64,000 bases of DNA from Planobispora longispora (GCF_016863135.1 NZ_BOOH01000001.1:306952-370951); one strand, 5' to 3'; shown: positions 1 to 9,822, numbered from the stretch's first letter. The notes: generated by a model not told the origin, from the letters alone. A program made the numbers and translations.

Positions 1-1089
1 GGCGTCGGCCGGCAGCCCCGGCCCGGTCGCCGTCCCGTCCGGGCCGAGCCCGTCCCGCAGGCTCGCCGCCAACTCCGGCGGGACGTCCACGGGGACGCCC
101 GCGCGCCGCAGCCAGCTCAGCGCCCAGCCGCGCTCGAACACGGTGATCGGGAGCGCGCACGGCACCGGCCCCCCGCAGGAGGCCGCGACCGCCTCCAGGT
201 ACCGGCGCACGGCCGTCTCCTCCGCCGCGGGCCCGCCGCGGCCGTACGGCACGACGCTCCCGGCACCGGAACCGGCACCGGACAGGGACACGGCGCCCCC
301 GACACCGACACCGGAACCGGACGCGACACCGGAACCGGACGCGGCCAGCCAGGCGGCGCTCGCCGCGGGCGAGGCCCCGACGGCCGCCATCCCGCCGGGC
401 ATGGGCGTGGGGACGACCGCGGAGGGGGCCACCGCCTCCCTGCCCGCGACCTCCAGCGCGTGGACCAGCTTCTGCGGGACGGCCGCGCCCGAGGCGAGCC
501 ATGCCCTGACCGCGGCCAGCTTGGCGTCGCCCATCCCCGCGGGCGGCTCGGGCCGCGCCGGGCCGGGGCCCTCGCCGCCCAGGCCGGGAGTCCCCGCGTC
601 GAGATGGCCGCCGATCAGGCTCAGCAGGGACGGCACGATGAGTTCGATCGCCGGCATGTCCGGCAGCGAGGCCGCCGGGAGCGAGCAGTCCCGCGCGGCC
701 TCCAGCCCGCGGGCGGCGACCTTGGCCAGGAGCTCGCGGTCGACGCGGGGGGTCTCGCGCCGCAGCTCCGCCAGGAGCGCCTCGACCGCGCTGAGCGTGG
801 GCACCAGGGCGTAGCCGGGCGGGCCCCAGCTCCCGTCCGCCCGCTGGGCGGCGATCAGGAAGTCCACCCGCGCGGCGTGCCCGGCCAGCCACGGGGCCAG
901 GCTCACCACCCGGCCCGTCTCGTACGGCGAGGCGGACACCTGCCCCCACGGCCGGGCCAGCATCCCGGCGACCAGCTCGCGCGCCTCGGCCGCCACGTCG
1001 ATCTCCGGCGGGGTCGCCGCCACGGCGTCCGGCGACGTCACGGGGACCGCCGACACGGCGTCCGGCGACGTCACGGGGGCCGCCGTCAC
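1..1089 (-). CDS. Class II diterpene cyclase, ent-copalyl diphosphate synthase-like (3' part beyond window)
   Basis: This is the N-terminal 363 residues of a bacterial class II diterpene cyclase, the family that protonates geranylgeranyl diphosphate to a copalyl diphosphate. Visible family blocks are QRADGSWG near residue 82, YALVPTLSAVEALL just after it, PDMPAIELIVPSLL, and CALPITVFERGW near residue 315. The last residues in the window are LPADA, which is where the catalytic DxDD motif begins, so the second half lies outside. The start is a GTG overlapping the terpene synthase stop as GTGA, which implies translational coupling. Two oddities are a duplicated TSPDAV segment at the N-terminus and a Gly/Ser/Val-rich low-complexity insert around 250-345. 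Product stereochemistry (ent, normal or syn) cannot be read from this half. With its two upstream neighbours it forms a diterpene cassette. Confidence 0.85.
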   Translation of the reverse strand, partial: MTAAPVTSPDAVSAVPVTSPDAVAATPPEIDVAAEARELVAGMLARPWGQVSASPYETGRVVSLAPWLAGHAARVDFLIAAQRADGSWGPPGYALVPTLSAVEALLAELRRETPRVDRELLAKVAARGLEAARDCSLPAASLPDMPAIELIVPSLLSLIGGHLDAGTPGLGGEGPGPARPEPPAGMGDAKLAAVRAWLASGAAVPQKLVHALEVAGREAVAPSAVVPTPMPGGMAAVGASPAASAAWLAASGSGVASGSGVGVGGAVSLSGAGSGAGSVVPYGRGGPAAEETAVRRYLEAVAASCGGPVPCALPITVFERGWALSWLRRAGVPVDVPPELAASLRDGLGPDGTATGPGLPADA

Positions 1090-1967
1090 AGGGTCCCCCA
1101 GTAGTCGCCGACCTGGTAGAACCCGGCGCAGAAGTCCATCTGCCGCTCCATGTATCCGGCCAGCTCCGGGCAGGTCTCCCCGAGCGGGGCGAGCAGTTCC
1201 CTGCTCCGGGCCGCGAGGTCGGCGATCCGCCGCTCGACCCCGGCCCGGTCGAGGAGCAGCAGGGCGTTGAGATCCCCCCAGGCCAGGTCGCGCTCGTAGG
1301 TGCCCAGGTCGTTGAGGAGGCGGATGACCCGCTGCACGGCCCAGCTCGCCTCGCGCGTCCGGCCGGCGTCCGCGACCGGGCCGTCGGCCGTGACGTGGAT
1401 CCAGTGGGCGGCGAAGGCGAAGGAGAACCCGAGGTTGTCGGCGTTGCCGAGATACTCCTCGAAGGTCGGGGTGACCTTCTCGCTCTTCCAGTCCCACTCC
1501 GCGAGCATCCCGCCCAGCATCCGCTCCAGCTCGTCGCGCCAGACCGGCCCCAGCTCGCCGTAGGCGGGCGAGGCGGCCAGCTCGTCGCGGATGTCGGCGA
1601 GCATGCGGGTGAGGTCGTCGCCGGGGACGGGCGGTGCGCCCGAGGCCGTCTCCAGGCAGCGCCGGGCGATGTCCGCCACCTCGGCCCGCGAGGTGGCGAC
1701 GTAGTCGACGAGCCAGTCCAGGCCGAACGCCCACAGGGAGGTCTTGTTCGCCAGCCTCAGCTGCCCGGGGGTGAACCACGGGCCGCTGAACGCCATGGCG
1801 AGCGAGAGGGTGCTGTACAGGGCCGCGTCGAACGGCTTGGCGGAGAACAGCCCGGGGTAGGTCTCCGCCCACTCGCGCATGTCCCGCTGGGCCCGCCCGG
1901 CCCCCGCGCAGATCATGCCGGACCGCGTCGCCCCCGGCCAGGCGCCGGGATCGGAATGGACCGTCAT
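1086..1967 (-). CDS. Class I terpene synthase (diterpene synthase-like)
   Basis: A 293-residue all-alpha class I terpene synthase. These enzymes ionise the diphosphate of a prenyl or copalyl substrate with bound magnesium. An Asp-rich first motif is seen as DWLVD at about residues 84-88, a relaxed form of DDxxD. The second metal site is NDLGTYERD at about residues 219-227, matching the NSE/DTE pattern with Asp as the last ligand. The length suits a stand-alone alpha domain. The start ATG overlaps the P450 stop as ATGA, and the stop overlaps the cyclase start as GTGA. Because it is coupled to a class II cyclase, its likely substrate is a copalyl diphosphate, as in bacterial CYC1/CYC2 pairs; that is inference. 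The variant first motif makes metal binding worth testing. Confidence 0.85.
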   Translation of the reverse strand: MTVHSDPGAWPGATRSGMICAGAGRAQRDMREWAETYPGLFSAKPFDAALYSTLSLAMAFSGPWFTPGQLRLANKTSLWAFGLDWLVDYVATSRAEVADIARRCLETASGAPPVPGDDLTRMLADIRDELAASPAYGELGPVWRDELERMLGGMLAEWDWKSEKVTPTFEEYLGNADNLGFSFAFAAHWIHVTADGPVADAGRTREASWAVQRVIRLLNDLGTYERDLAWGDLNALLLLDRAGVERRIADLAARSRELLAPLGETCPELAGYMERQMDFCAGFYQVGDYWGTL

Positions 1968-3358
1968 CGGGTGACCGCGCTCCGATCGCGTGCCGCGAAG
2001 GACACTCCCAGCTCGATCCGGCCCTTGGGACGCAGCGAGGCGGCCCAGGCGGTGGTGTGCGGTCCCGGGGTGCGCACCGACACGCGGAACCGGCTGAGGA
2101 TGGACGCCACCACGAGCGGCGCCTCCAGGTAGAACAGGTGCTCGCCCAGGCACTTGTGCGGGCCGCCGCCGAAGGGGAAGTAGGAGTACCGGTGCCGGCG
2201 CTCCCCGCCGGCGGTGTTGCCGGTCCTGAAGCGCTCGGGGTCGAACTCGTGCGGGCGCTCCCAGAACTCCTCCAGCCGATGCGTGGCGTAGGAGCTGAGC
2301 AGCACCGTCGAGCCGCGCTTGATCCGCACGCCGCCGACCACGCCGTCCTCCATGACGTGCCGGGGCAGGAGCCAGCCGGAGGGGTACAGGCGCAGGGCCT
2401 CCAGCAGGACCATCCGCGTGTAGGACAGCTGCGGGACGTGCTCGGCGCGGGCGGGTCCGTCGCCCACCACGTCGTCGATCTCCGCCTGGAGCCGGGCCGC
2501 GACGTCGGGGTGCTCGTCCAGCAGGAGCCACAGCCAGGTGAGGATCATCGCGGTGGTCTCCGACGACGCGGCGTACACGCTGACCAGGGCGTCGCGGATC
2601 TGCTTGGCGGTGAGCGGCGCGCCCTTCTCGTCGGTGGACCGGCAGAGCATGGAGATGACGTCGACGCCGTCGTCGGGACGGGCCATCGCCTCGCGGACGA
2701 TCGGGAGCACCACGTCGTCGATCTGCTTGACGCCCCTCAGGCAGGCCCGGTCTCCGGGGATCCGGACGACGTACGGCATGAACGGCATGAGGAACCGGAA
2801 GACGAGCGAGTGGGACACCAGGTCGAAGGCGGGGACGATGCGCTCGGCGTCCTCCCGGCTCAGCTTGTCCCCGAACAGCACCCGGTTGACGATGTAGGTG
2901 AGGATGCCCGACATCTCGGCGGTGGCGTCCATGGACCGCCCGCTGCGGGCGTATCCGTCCCACTCCTCGATGCGCCCGGCGACGCGGGCCGCCACCTCCT
3001 CGGCGAGGGTGGCGATGTACCGCGTGGTGAACAGGGGCTGCAGGATCGTCCGGCTGATCCGCCACTGCTCGCCGTCGCCCATGATGCTGTTGCCGAACAA
3101 CCGCTCCAGCGGGCGCCAGAACATCCCCGTGCGCTGGTAGTTCGTCCACTCCATGCGCATGACCTGCTGGACGTGGTCGGGATGGGTCACCAGGTAGGGG
3201 CGGAAGGGTCCCAGCTCCAGCCGGACGACCTCTCCCCCGGCCTCCTGCGCGAACTCCCACAGCCCGCCCGCCGGGTCGTCCATGAGCCTGCGCAGGGCCC
3301 TGCGCATCGGAACGGGCCTCGCCTTCCGGACGGGCCCGGCCTCCACCTCGATCGACAT
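1964..3358 (-). CDS. Cytochrome P450 in the diterpene locus
   Basis: A 464-residue soluble cytochrome P450. It shows the oxygen-activation helix with AASSETTA, the ExxR pair in EALRLYP, and the heme loop FPFGGGPHKCLGEHL with the ligand cysteine near residue 403. It is first in a tightly overlapping operon with the terpene synthase and class II cyclase, so it probably oxidises the diterpene scaffold. The chosen ATG gives MSIEVEAG and has a GGGAGA-type ribosome site about 10 nt upstream; an earlier in-frame ATG would add 26 residues without family support. No redox partner gene is present in this window. The substrate is not predictable from sequence. Confidence 0.9.
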   Translation of the reverse strand: MSIEVEAGPVRKARPVPMRRALRRLMDDPAGGLWEFAQEAGGEVVRLELGPFRPYLVTHPDHVQQVMRMEWTNYQRTGMFWRPLERLFGNSIMGDGEQWRISRTILQPLFTTRYIATLAEEVAARVAGRIEEWDGYARSGRSMDATAEMSGILTYIVNRVLFGDKLSREDAERIVPAFDLVSHSLVFRFLMPFMPYVVRIPGDRACLRGVKQIDDVVLPIVREAMARPDDGVDVISMLCRSTDEKGAPLTAKQIRDALVSVYAASSETTAMILTWLWLLLDEHPDVAARLQAEIDDVVGDGPARAEHVPQLSYTRMVLLEALRLYPSGWLLPRHVMEDGVVGGVRIKRGSTVLLSSYATHRLEEFWERPHEFDPERFRTGNTAGGERRHRYSYFPFGGGPHKCLGEHLFYLEAPLVVASILSRFRVSVRTPGPHTTAWAASLRPKGRIELGVSFAARDRSAVTR

Positions 3359-3679
3359 CGCCACGCGTCTCCCACCTTGCGTGACGTGAGCGCGCAACAC
3401 GGAAAACCGCCCGCGGTCAGGCGGACGGTTCAGCACATCCAGCGCCGGGACACCCGTTGCGTCCCTTTCCCGTCCCGGATATGGAGCCGGGCCGGGATCG
3501 GCCGGCGGCCATTCCGGGACCCCGGAACCTCGCCGTGCGCCCCCTACGGGAGCCGTACGTCAAAGGCGCGTCACATCACAGCATTCGCATTTCTCCGGAC
3601 GAAGTATCACATGATCGGCCAGTAGTGATCAAGCTCGCATCGACCCCAAATAGTCGCAAATTCGGGTATCCGCTGCTGG
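3359..3679. other. Intergenic region, presumed P450-operon promoter
   Basis: This 321-bp gap separates the start of the P450 operon from the end of meaB, both on the minus strand. It is more AT-rich than its surroundings between 3570 and 3670, as expected of a promoter. I found no convincing coding sequence, no strong terminator hairpin for the upstream P450 side and no clear operator. Short ATCAC/GTGAT half-sites near 3608-3629 are too weak to call. Confidence 0.4.
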
Positions 3680-4711
3680 TTACCGTCCGTTAACACGACC
3701 ATCCCCGGCGCTCCGCCCGGACGCCGCCCCGCGCTCACCCTCCGTGAACGCCGCGAGGATGCGATCGGCGGCCAGCGCGGGGGTGAGCGTGCCGGCCAGG
3801 ACCTCGCGCTCGGCCTCCGCGGTCACGGCCGCCACGCCCGGATGGTCGTGCAGCATCCGCAGGAGCCGGTCGACGACCATGGACCGGGTCCAGCCGACCT
3901 GCTGGCGCCGCCGCTTGTCGGCCAGCTCCCCGGAGGCGTCGAGGCCGTCGCGGTGCGCGACGGCCTGCTGCCAGAGCTCCTCGAGGCCGGTCCCCTCCCG
4001 CCCGCTGCAGGTCAGCACCGGCACGGCGCGCTCGGAGCGCCCGGAGCGCAGCAGCCGCAGCGCCCCCGCCAGCTCCCGGGCCGCACGGCGGGCGTCCGTC
4101 TCGTGCGGGCCGTCGGCCTTGTTGACCGCGATCACGTCGGCCAGCTCCAGCACGCCCTTCTTGATGCCCTGGAGCTGGTCGCCGGTCCTGGCGAGGGTCA
4201 GCAGCAGGAAGGTGTCCACCATGTCCGCGACGGCGGTCTCCGACTGCCCGACGCCCACGGTCTCCACGATCACCACGTCGTACCCGGCCGCCTCGACCAC
4301 CACCATGGCCTCGCGGGTCGCCTTGGCGACCCCGCCCAGGGTCCCCGAGGTCGGCGAGGGCCGGATGAAGGCGTTGTCGTCGGTCGCCAGACGGGACATG
4401 CGGGTCTTGTCGCCCAGGACGCTGCCGCCCGTCCGGGTGGACGACGGGTCGACGGCCAGCACCGCGACCCGGTGGCCCCGCCCGGTCAGGTGGGTGCCGA
4501 GCGCGTCGATGAACGTCGACTTGCCGACCCCCGGCACGCCGGAGACGCCGAGCCGGCGGGCCCCGCCCGCCAGCGGCGTCAGCTCGACCAGCAGCCGCTG
4601 CGCCAGCTCGCGGTGGTCGGCCCTGGTCGACTCCACGAGGGTGACGGCCCGGCCGATCCAGCGCCTCGACCCGGACCGCACCCCCTGGACGTAGTCCTCA
4701 AGGGCGCTCAA
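3680..4711 (-). CDS. meaB: Methylmalonyl-CoA mutase-associated GTPase MeaB
   Basis: A 343-residue G3E P-loop GTPase that loads and protects the adenosylcobalamin of methylmalonyl-CoA mutase. The Walker A loop GVPGVGKST lies at about residues 58-66. Typical MeaB blocks follow: VDPSSTRTGGSVLGDKTRM, RPSPTSGTLGGVA, VIVETVGVGQSE, and the base-specificity motif NKAD. It lies 3 nt downstream of the mutB stop, fitting its role. The best start is a TTG giving MSALEDYVQGVRSG; no ATG or GTG lies in the right place to keep the family N-terminus. The low-efficiency start may set a low chaperone to mutase ratio, which is inference. Confidence 0.95.
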   Translation of the reverse strand: MSALEDYVQGVRSGSRRWIGRAVTLVESTRADHRELAQRLLVELTPLAGGARRLGVSGVPGVGKSTFIDALGTHLTGRGHRVAVLAVDPSSTRTGGSVLGDKTRMSRLATDDNAFIRPSPTSGTLGGVAKATREAMVVVEAAGYDVVIVETVGVGQSETAVADMVDTFLLLTLARTGDQLQGIKKGVLELADVIAVNKADGPHETDARRAARELAGALRLLRSGRSERAVPVLTCSGREGTGLEELWQQAVAHRDGLDASGELADKRRRQQVGWTRSMVVDRLLRMLHDHPGVAAVTAEAEREVLAGTLTPALAADRILAAFTEGERGAASGRSAGDGRVNGR

Positions 4712-4714
4712 GGC

Positions 4715-6922
4715 TCAGGACTCATGGCCGAGCCGGGCCGACAGGTCCGCCAGCAGGCCGAGGGCGGCCTCGGCGATCACGGTGCCCGGCGGGAAGACCG
4801 CGGAGGCCCCGGCCTCGCGCAGCGCCTCGACGTCGCCCGGCGGGATGACGCCGCCAACGACGATCATGATGTCGTCGGCGTCCAGCTCGGCCAGGGCCCG
4901 CTTCAGCGCGGGCACCAGCGTCAGGTGCCCCGCCGCCAGCGAGGAGACGCCGACCACGTGCACGTCGGCCTCGACCGCCTGGCGGGCGACCTCCTCCGGC
5001 GTCTGGAACAGCGGGCCGACGTCGACGTCGAAGCCGAGGTCGGCGAAGGCGGTGGCGATCACCTTCTGGCCCCGGTCGTGGCCGTCCTGGCCCATCTTCG
5101 CGACCAGGATGCGGGGGCGGCGGCCCTCGGCCCGCTCGAACGCGGCGCACGCCGTACGGACCTCGTCCACGCCGGATCCCACCTCCTCGCGGTACACCCC
5201 GGAGATCGTACGGATCTGCCCGGCGTGCCGCCCGAAGACCTTCTCCAGCGCGTCGGAGATCTCCCCGACCGTGGCCTTGGCCCGGGCGGCGTCCACCGCC
5301 AGCGCGAGCAGGTTCTGCTCCAGGCCGGGCGCGCGGGTGCCGTTCAGCGCGGCGTCGGCGGCCTTGGTGAGCGCTGCCAGGGCTTCGTCCACCGCGCGAG
5401 GGTCGCGCTCGGCGCGCAGCCGCCGCAGCTTCTCCAGCTGGCTGGCCCGCACCGCGGTGTTGTCGACCTTGAGCACCTCGATCGGCTCGTCGGCGTCCGG
5501 CCGGTACTTGTTGACGCCGATGACCGGCTGCCGCCCGGAGTCGATGCGCGCCTGGGTGCGGGCGGCGGCCTCCTCGATGCGGAGCTTGGGCAGCCCGGCG
5601 TCGATGGCCTTGGCCATGCCGCCGGCGGCCTCGACCTCCCGGATGTGCCCCCACGCCCGCTCCGCCAGCTCGTGGGTGAGCCGCTCCACGTAGTAGGAGC
5701 CGCCCCACGGGTCGATCACCCGGCAGGTGCCCGACTCCTGCTGGAGCATCAGCTGGGTGTTGCGGGCGATGCGCGCCGAGAAGTCGCCGGGCAGGGCCAG
5801 GGCCTCGTCCAGGGCGTTGGTGTGCAGCGACTGGGTGTGCCCCTGGGTGGCGGCCATCGCCTCGACGCAGGTCCGCACCACGTTGTTGAAGACGTCCTGC
5901 GCGGTCAGCGACCAGCCGGAGGTCTGCGAGTGGGTGCGCAGCGAGAGCGACTTGGGGTCCTTCGCGCCGAAGCCCGCCACCAGCCGGGACCAGAGCAGCC
6001 GGGCGGCCCGCAGCTTGGCGACCTCCATGAAGAAGTTCATGCCGATGCACCAGAAGAACGACAGGCGCGGCGCGAAGCGGTCGACGTCCAGCCCGGTCTC
6101 CACGCCCGCCCGCAGGTACTCCACGCCGTCGGCCAGGGTGTAGGCCAGCTCCAGGTCGCAGGTGGCCCCGGCCTCCTGGATGTGGTAGCCGGAGATCGAG
6201 ATCGAGTTGAACTTCGGCATCCGCTCGCTGGTGTAGGCGAAGATGTCGGAGATGATCCGCATCGACGGCCCCGGCGGATAGATGTAGGTGTTGCGGACCA
6301 TGAACTCCTTGAGGATGTCGTTCTGGATGGTCCCGGCCAGCTGCCCGGGCGCCACCCCCTGCTCCTCGGCGGCCACGATGTACAGCGCCAGGATCGGCAG
6401 CACCGCGCCGTTCATGGTCATCGACACGCTCATCCTGTCGAGGGGGATCCCGTCGAACAGCTGCCGCATGTCGTAGATCGAGTCGATGGCCACGCCCGCC
6501 ATGCCGACGTCGCCGGCCACGCGCGGGTGGTCGGAGTCGTAGCCGCGGTGGGTGGCCAGGTCGAAGGCGACCGACAGGCCCTTCTGCCCGGCGGCCAGGT
6601 TGCGCCGGTAGAAGGCGTTGGACTCCTCGGCGGTGGAGAACCCGGCGTACTGCCGGATGGTCCAGGGCTGGTTGACGTACATCGTCGGGTACGGCCCGCG
6701 CACGTACGGCACCGCGCCCGGGTAGGTCGCCGGGAAGTCCAGCCCCTCGACGTCCGCGGCCGTGTAGAGCGGCTTGACGCCGATGCCCTCGGGCGTCTCC
6801 CACACCAGCTCGTCCGGGCCGTGACCGGTCTCCTCCCGGACCGCCCGCGCCCACCGCTCAAGGCCGTCCGGTACGGCCTCCGCCCGGCCGCCCAGCTCGA
6901 TCCCCGAGAAATCCGGAATCAT
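4715..6922 (-). CDS. mutB: Methylmalonyl-CoA mutase large (catalytic) subunit
   Basis: A 735-residue catalytic subunit converting (R)-methylmalonyl-CoA to succinyl-CoA with adenosylcobalamin. The N-terminal TIM barrel carries the family blocks [25 protein letters not shown] and [12 protein letters not shown]. The C-terminal Rossmann domain has the base-off cobalamin motif DGHDRG near residues 613-618, with His as the lower cobalt ligand, followed by GVSSLAAGH and a GG loop. The ATG is preceded by a strong GGGGAGGTGA site. It lies between mutA, 133 bp upstream, and meaB. In actinomycetes this step links propionyl-CoA and branched substrates to the TCA cycle, and run in reverse it supplies polyketide extender units. 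Confidence 0.97.
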   Translation of the reverse strand: MIPDFSGIELGGRAEAVPDGLERWARAVREETGHGPDELVWETPEGIGVKPLYTAADVEGLDFPATYPGAVPYVRGPYPTMYVNQPWTIRQYAGFSTAEESNAFYRRNLAAGQKGLSVAFDLATHRGYDSDHPRVAGDVGMAGVAIDSIYDMRQLFDGIPLDRMSVSMTMNGAVLPILALYIVAAEEQGVAPGQLAGTIQNDILKEFMVRNTYIYPPGPSMRIISDIFAYTSERMPKFNSISISGYHIQEAGATCDLELAYTLADGVEYLRAGVETGLDVDRFAPRLSFFWCIGMNFFMEVAKLRAARLLWSRLVAGFGAKDPKSLSLRTHSQTSGWSLTAQDVFNNVVRTCVEAMAATQGHTQSLHTNALDEALALPGDFSARIARNTQLMLQQESGTCRVIDPWGGSYYVERLTHELAERAWGHIREVEAAGGMAKAIDAGLPKLRIEEAAARTQARIDSGRQPVIGVNKYRPDADEPIEVLKVDNTAVRASQLEKLRRLRAERDPRAVDEALAALTKAADAALNGTRAPGLEQNLLALAVDAARAKATVGEISDALEKVFGRHAGQIRTISGVYREEVGSGVDEVRTACAAFERAEGRRPRILVAKMGQDGHDRGQKVIATAFADLGFDVDVGPLFQTPEEVARQAVEADVHVVGVSSLAAGHLTLVPALKRALAELDADDIMIVVGGVIPPGDVEALREAGASAVFPPGTVIAEAALGLLADLSARLGHES

Positions 6923-7055
6923 CGGGTCACCTCCCCGGTCCTGTCAGTCCTCGTGCTCGTCCCGCCGCCTCCCGGGCGACGCTCTCCCGCCCGGGGCGCC
7001 GCGGCGGCGCCGGGCCCGCGCCCGTCCGTCCCGGGCCCCGGCCCTCGGCAGGCTC

Positions 7056-9089
7056 TCACCGGGCCACCTCCAGGTCGTCGAAGGTCTCGCGGAGCACGGC
7101 CAGGGCGTCGCACCCGGCGTAGAGCGCGGCGTCCACTCCCGCGTAGGACCCCTTCCCCGCCAGCCAGACCTTTCGCGCGCCGGCCGCGCGCAGCGCCGCG
7201 GCCACGGCCTCGGCGTGCTCGCCGTACAGCCGGTCGCTGGAGCACAGGCAGGCGACCGGCGTGCCGCTCGCGGCGAAGGCGGCGGCGATCCGTCCCGGGT
7301 CGGTCTCCGGCCCGGACAGGACGGTGGCGACACCCCCGGCCTGGAACAGGTTGGCCGCGAACGAGGCGCGGGCCGTGTGCGCGGCCACCGGGCCGATCGT
7401 GGCCAGGAAGACGCTCGGGCGCTCGTCCCGGGCGTCGGCCAGGTCGCGCAGCGCCTCGAACTCCTGGGCGTAGGCGACCCGCGGCAACCCTCCTGCGGGG
7501 CGCTCCGCGCCGTCCGGGGACGGCCCCGACCCCGGCCCCGTCCCCGCGCCTGTCCCCGCGCCCGGCCTGGGCGCCCGCACCGGGAGCTTCTCGGTGAGGT
7601 TGGGGAACTCGCTGACGCCGGTGACGGGGTCGCGGCGGCGGGCGATGTTCGCCGCCCGGCGCTCCCGCGTGACCGCCAGGCGGTCCGCGACCAGCCCCGA
7701 ATCCAGGGCCGCGGCCATGCCGCCCGCGCGCTCGATCTCCTGGAACCACTCCCACGCCCGGACCGCGAGGTCCTCGGTGAGCCGCTCGGCGTAGAAGGAG
7801 CCGCCCGCCGGGTCGGTCACCCGCGCCACGCCCGCCTCCTCCACCAGCAGCGACTGGGTGTTGCGCGCGATGCGCCGGGAGAAGGCGTCGGGCAGGCCGA
7901 GCCGGGCGTCGAACGGCTGGACGGTCACCGCGTCGGCGCCGCCGACCCCGGCGGCGAAGCAGGCCACGGTGGTGCGGAGCATGTTCACCCACGGGTCCCG
8001 GGCGGTCATCATGGCCGAGCTGGTCACGGCGTGCTGCACCTGGCGGCCGGGCGCCGCGCGCCGACCGGCCTCACCGGAACCGTCCTGAGCGGAGCCGTCC
8101 TGAGCGGAGCCGTCCTGAGCGGAGCCTGAGCCGGCGGCCCCGCTGACGCCGCACGCCTCGGCGACCCGCGCCCAGAGCCTGCGCGCCGCGCGGAGCTTGG
8201 CGATGGTGAGGAACTGGTCGGCGGTGGCGGCGTAGCGGAACTCCAGCTGCCCGAACGCCTGCTCCAGGGTGAGCCCGCCGTCCGTCAGCGCCCGCAGGTA
8301 GGCGACGCCGGTCGCGATCGAGCAGCCCAGCTCCTCGGCGTCGCTCCCGCCCGCGTCGTGGTACGGCGTCGCGTCCACGACCATCGCCCGGAGCCCGGGG
8401 AACTCCGCCACGCACCGGCGGGCCAGATCCACCGCGACCGCGAGCCCGCCGTCCCGGTGACCGCCCTCGGCCCCGGCCTCGGTTCCGTCCCCACCCCGCG
8501 GAGCGGAAGCCGCGGCGGAAGTGCCGGTGCGGGCGTGGTGGGCGAGGGGGTCGGCGCCGAGGGTGCCGGTGAGGGCGGCGGACGCCGCCTCCGCGGACCC
8601 CGCCTTCCGGGCCGCGAGGGCGAACAGGGACTCGGCGGCCTCGCGGGTCCGCTCACCCGCCTCCAGTGTGACCGAGACGAGCTCCAGGTGGACCCGGTCG
8701 AGGGCGCGCGGCAGATCCTCCGGCGCCAGGGCGAGCCAGAGCGAGGTGACGCCGTTCTCCAGGTCGGCCAGGACGGCCTCGGGGTCGGCCGTCTCGTGGC
8801 GCTGCCGTACGTCCCAGCTCCCGGACACCGGGCGGGATCCGCGCGTGTAGGGAGCGGCGCCCGGCAGGCCCGGGTCGCCCGGGAGATCGGAGGGGTCGTA
8901 GAGCGGCGCGACGGTCACGCCGTCGTAGGTGGTCGCGGCCAGCGCCTCCTCGGGCGAGCCGGCCTCCACCCCGGACTTGCGCAGGACCCCGAGCGCCAGC
9001 TCCCGCCACCGCTCACGGGTGATCGGCGGGAACGACGGGGCCGGCGGGGTCGCTGCGGCCGGGCGGAGTTCCTCAGGCGGCACGGTCAT
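7056..9089 (-). CDS. mutA: Methylmalonyl-CoA mutase small (non-catalytic) subunit
   Basis: A 677-residue MutA, longer than the usual roughly 620-640 residues because of low-complexity inserts. It keeps the barrel-like architecture, with GVAYLRALTDGG, QFLTIAKLRAARRLW and PAGGSFYAERLT. The C-terminal domain has lost the cobalamin ligand motif: VAAHTAR stands where MutB has DGHDRG, as expected for the structural subunit of the heterodimer. One insert is the in-frame repeat AQDGS x3 from three identical 15-bp units at 8081-8125. A second Pro/Gly-rich insert lies near 7495-7570. The start codon has no clear ribosome site but has a TACTAT hexamer at 9097-9102 ending 7 nt upstream, suggesting a leaderless transcript. 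Confidence 0.95.
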   Translation of the reverse strand: MTVPPEELRPAAATPPAPSFPPITRERWRELALGVLRKSGVEAGSPEEALAATTYDGVTVAPLYDPSDLPGDPGLPGAAPYTRGSRPVSGSWDVRQRHETADPEAVLADLENGVTSLWLALAPEDLPRALDRVHLELVSVTLEAGERTREAAESLFALAARKAGSAEAASAALTGTLGADPLAHHARTGTSAAASAPRGGDGTEAGAEGGHRDGGLAVAVDLARRCVAEFPGLRAMVVDATPYHDAGGSDAEELGCSIATGVAYLRALTDGGLTLEQAFGQLEFRYAATADQFLTIAKLRAARRLWARVAEACGVSGAAGSGSAQDGSAQDGSAQDGSGEAGRRAAPGRQVQHAVTSSAMMTARDPWVNMLRTTVACFAAGVGGADAVTVQPFDARLGLPDAFSRRIARNTQSLLVEEAGVARVTDPAGGSFYAERLTEDLAVRAWEWFQEIERAGGMAAALDSGLVADRLAVTRERRAANIARRRDPVTGVSEFPNLTEKLPVRAPRPGAGTGAGTGPGSGPSPDGAERPAGGLPRVAYAQEFEALRDLADARDERPSVFLATIGPVAAHTARASFAANLFQAGGVATVLSGPETDPGRIAAAFAASGTPVACLCSSDRLYGEHAEAVAAALRAAGARKVWLAGKGSYAGVDAALYAGCDALAVLRETFDDLEVAR
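8081..8125. repeat. Three exact 15-bp tandem repeats inside mutA
   Basis: The unit CGTCCTGAGCGGAGC occurs three times without a mismatch. Being a multiple of three, it keeps the mutA frame and encodes a repeated AQDGS segment between the barrel and the C-terminal domain. Perfect identity points to recent slippage. Confidence 0.9.
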
Positions 9090-9165
9090 GAACCGGATAG
9101 TAGGCGCACCGCCTGTAGAACATTCCTCCGGGGTCCCACGGAGTGGACACCGCGCGCCGGTCGTC

Positions 9166-9822
9166 TCACCCCTGCGGGTGGTCCGCCCCGTCCCGGCCGG
9201 CGGGCGCGCGGAGCGCCCGCAGGCATCCCTTCGAGAAGGCGACGAGGACGTCCACCACCTCCTCCAGGTCCGGGTAGCGCCCCTCCAGATGGCCGACGGC
9301 CATCGTGTTGGTCAGCGAGTTGATCCCGTCGGCGACCATCTCCAGGCGGCGGCGGTCGTGCTCGCTCTCGGTGGGGAAGCCCATGGCCGCCAGGTCGGCG
9401 GCCAGGTGCGCCCGGTAGGCGGCCGCGGTCTGGATCGCGAACTCCTGAAGCGGGGAGCAGGGGTCGTGCCGGGCGCGCATGCCGATGCGGAACAGCTCCG
9501 GATGGCGGCAGATGGCCTCCAGCGGGATGCGGAAGGCGTCGCGGTGGCCCCGCGCGTCTCCGGCCACGTGAGCCTTCAGCCTGGCCTCCCGCATCGTGGC
9601 CCGGAGCCGCTCGCCCGCCTGGTCGCCGAGCGCCCGCAGCAGCTCGTGCCGGTCCTTGAAGTGCACATAGAAGCTCGACTGAGCGATTCCGGCCGCCTTG
9701 GCGACCTTGACCGTGGTCAGTCCGGCCTCGCCCTCCTCGTCGAGGATGGCGAACGCGGCCCGGATCAGACGCCGCCTGGTCAGCTCCTTGGCCTCGCTGC
9801 GGCTCAGTGAAGTGCCGGCCAT
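9166..9822 (-). CDS. TetR-family transcriptional repressor
   Basis: A 218-residue TetR regulator. The N-terminal helix-turn-helix is clear: RRRLIRAAFAILDEEGEAGLTTVKVAKAAGIAQSSFYVHFKDRHELL at roughly residues 12-58, followed by a variable ligand-binding domain. The ATG giving MAGTSLSR has a GAGGAGGG site close upstream; longer in-frame starts run into the promoter. It is divergent from the peptide-type ABC importer. The 146 bp between them contain a perfect 26-bp palindrome, so it most likely represses itself and the importer, relieved by an unknown ligand. Confidence 0.93.
   Translation of the reverse strand: MAGTSLSRSEAKELTRRRLIRAAFAILDEEGEAGLTTVKVAKAAGIAQSSFYVHFKDRHELLRALGDQAGERLRATMREARLKAHVAGDARGHRDAFRIPLEAICRHPELFRIGMRARHDPCSPLQEFAIQTAAAYRAHLAADLAAMGFPTESEHDRRRLEMVADGINSLTNTMAVGHLEGRYPDLEEVVDVLVAFSKGCLRALRAPAGRDGADHPQG

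Noticed and set aside
3842..7597. Open frame of about 1250 codons on the plus strand across meaB, mutB and mutA
   Set aside because: It is antisense to conserved coding sequence and low in complexity; a product of the high G+C content.
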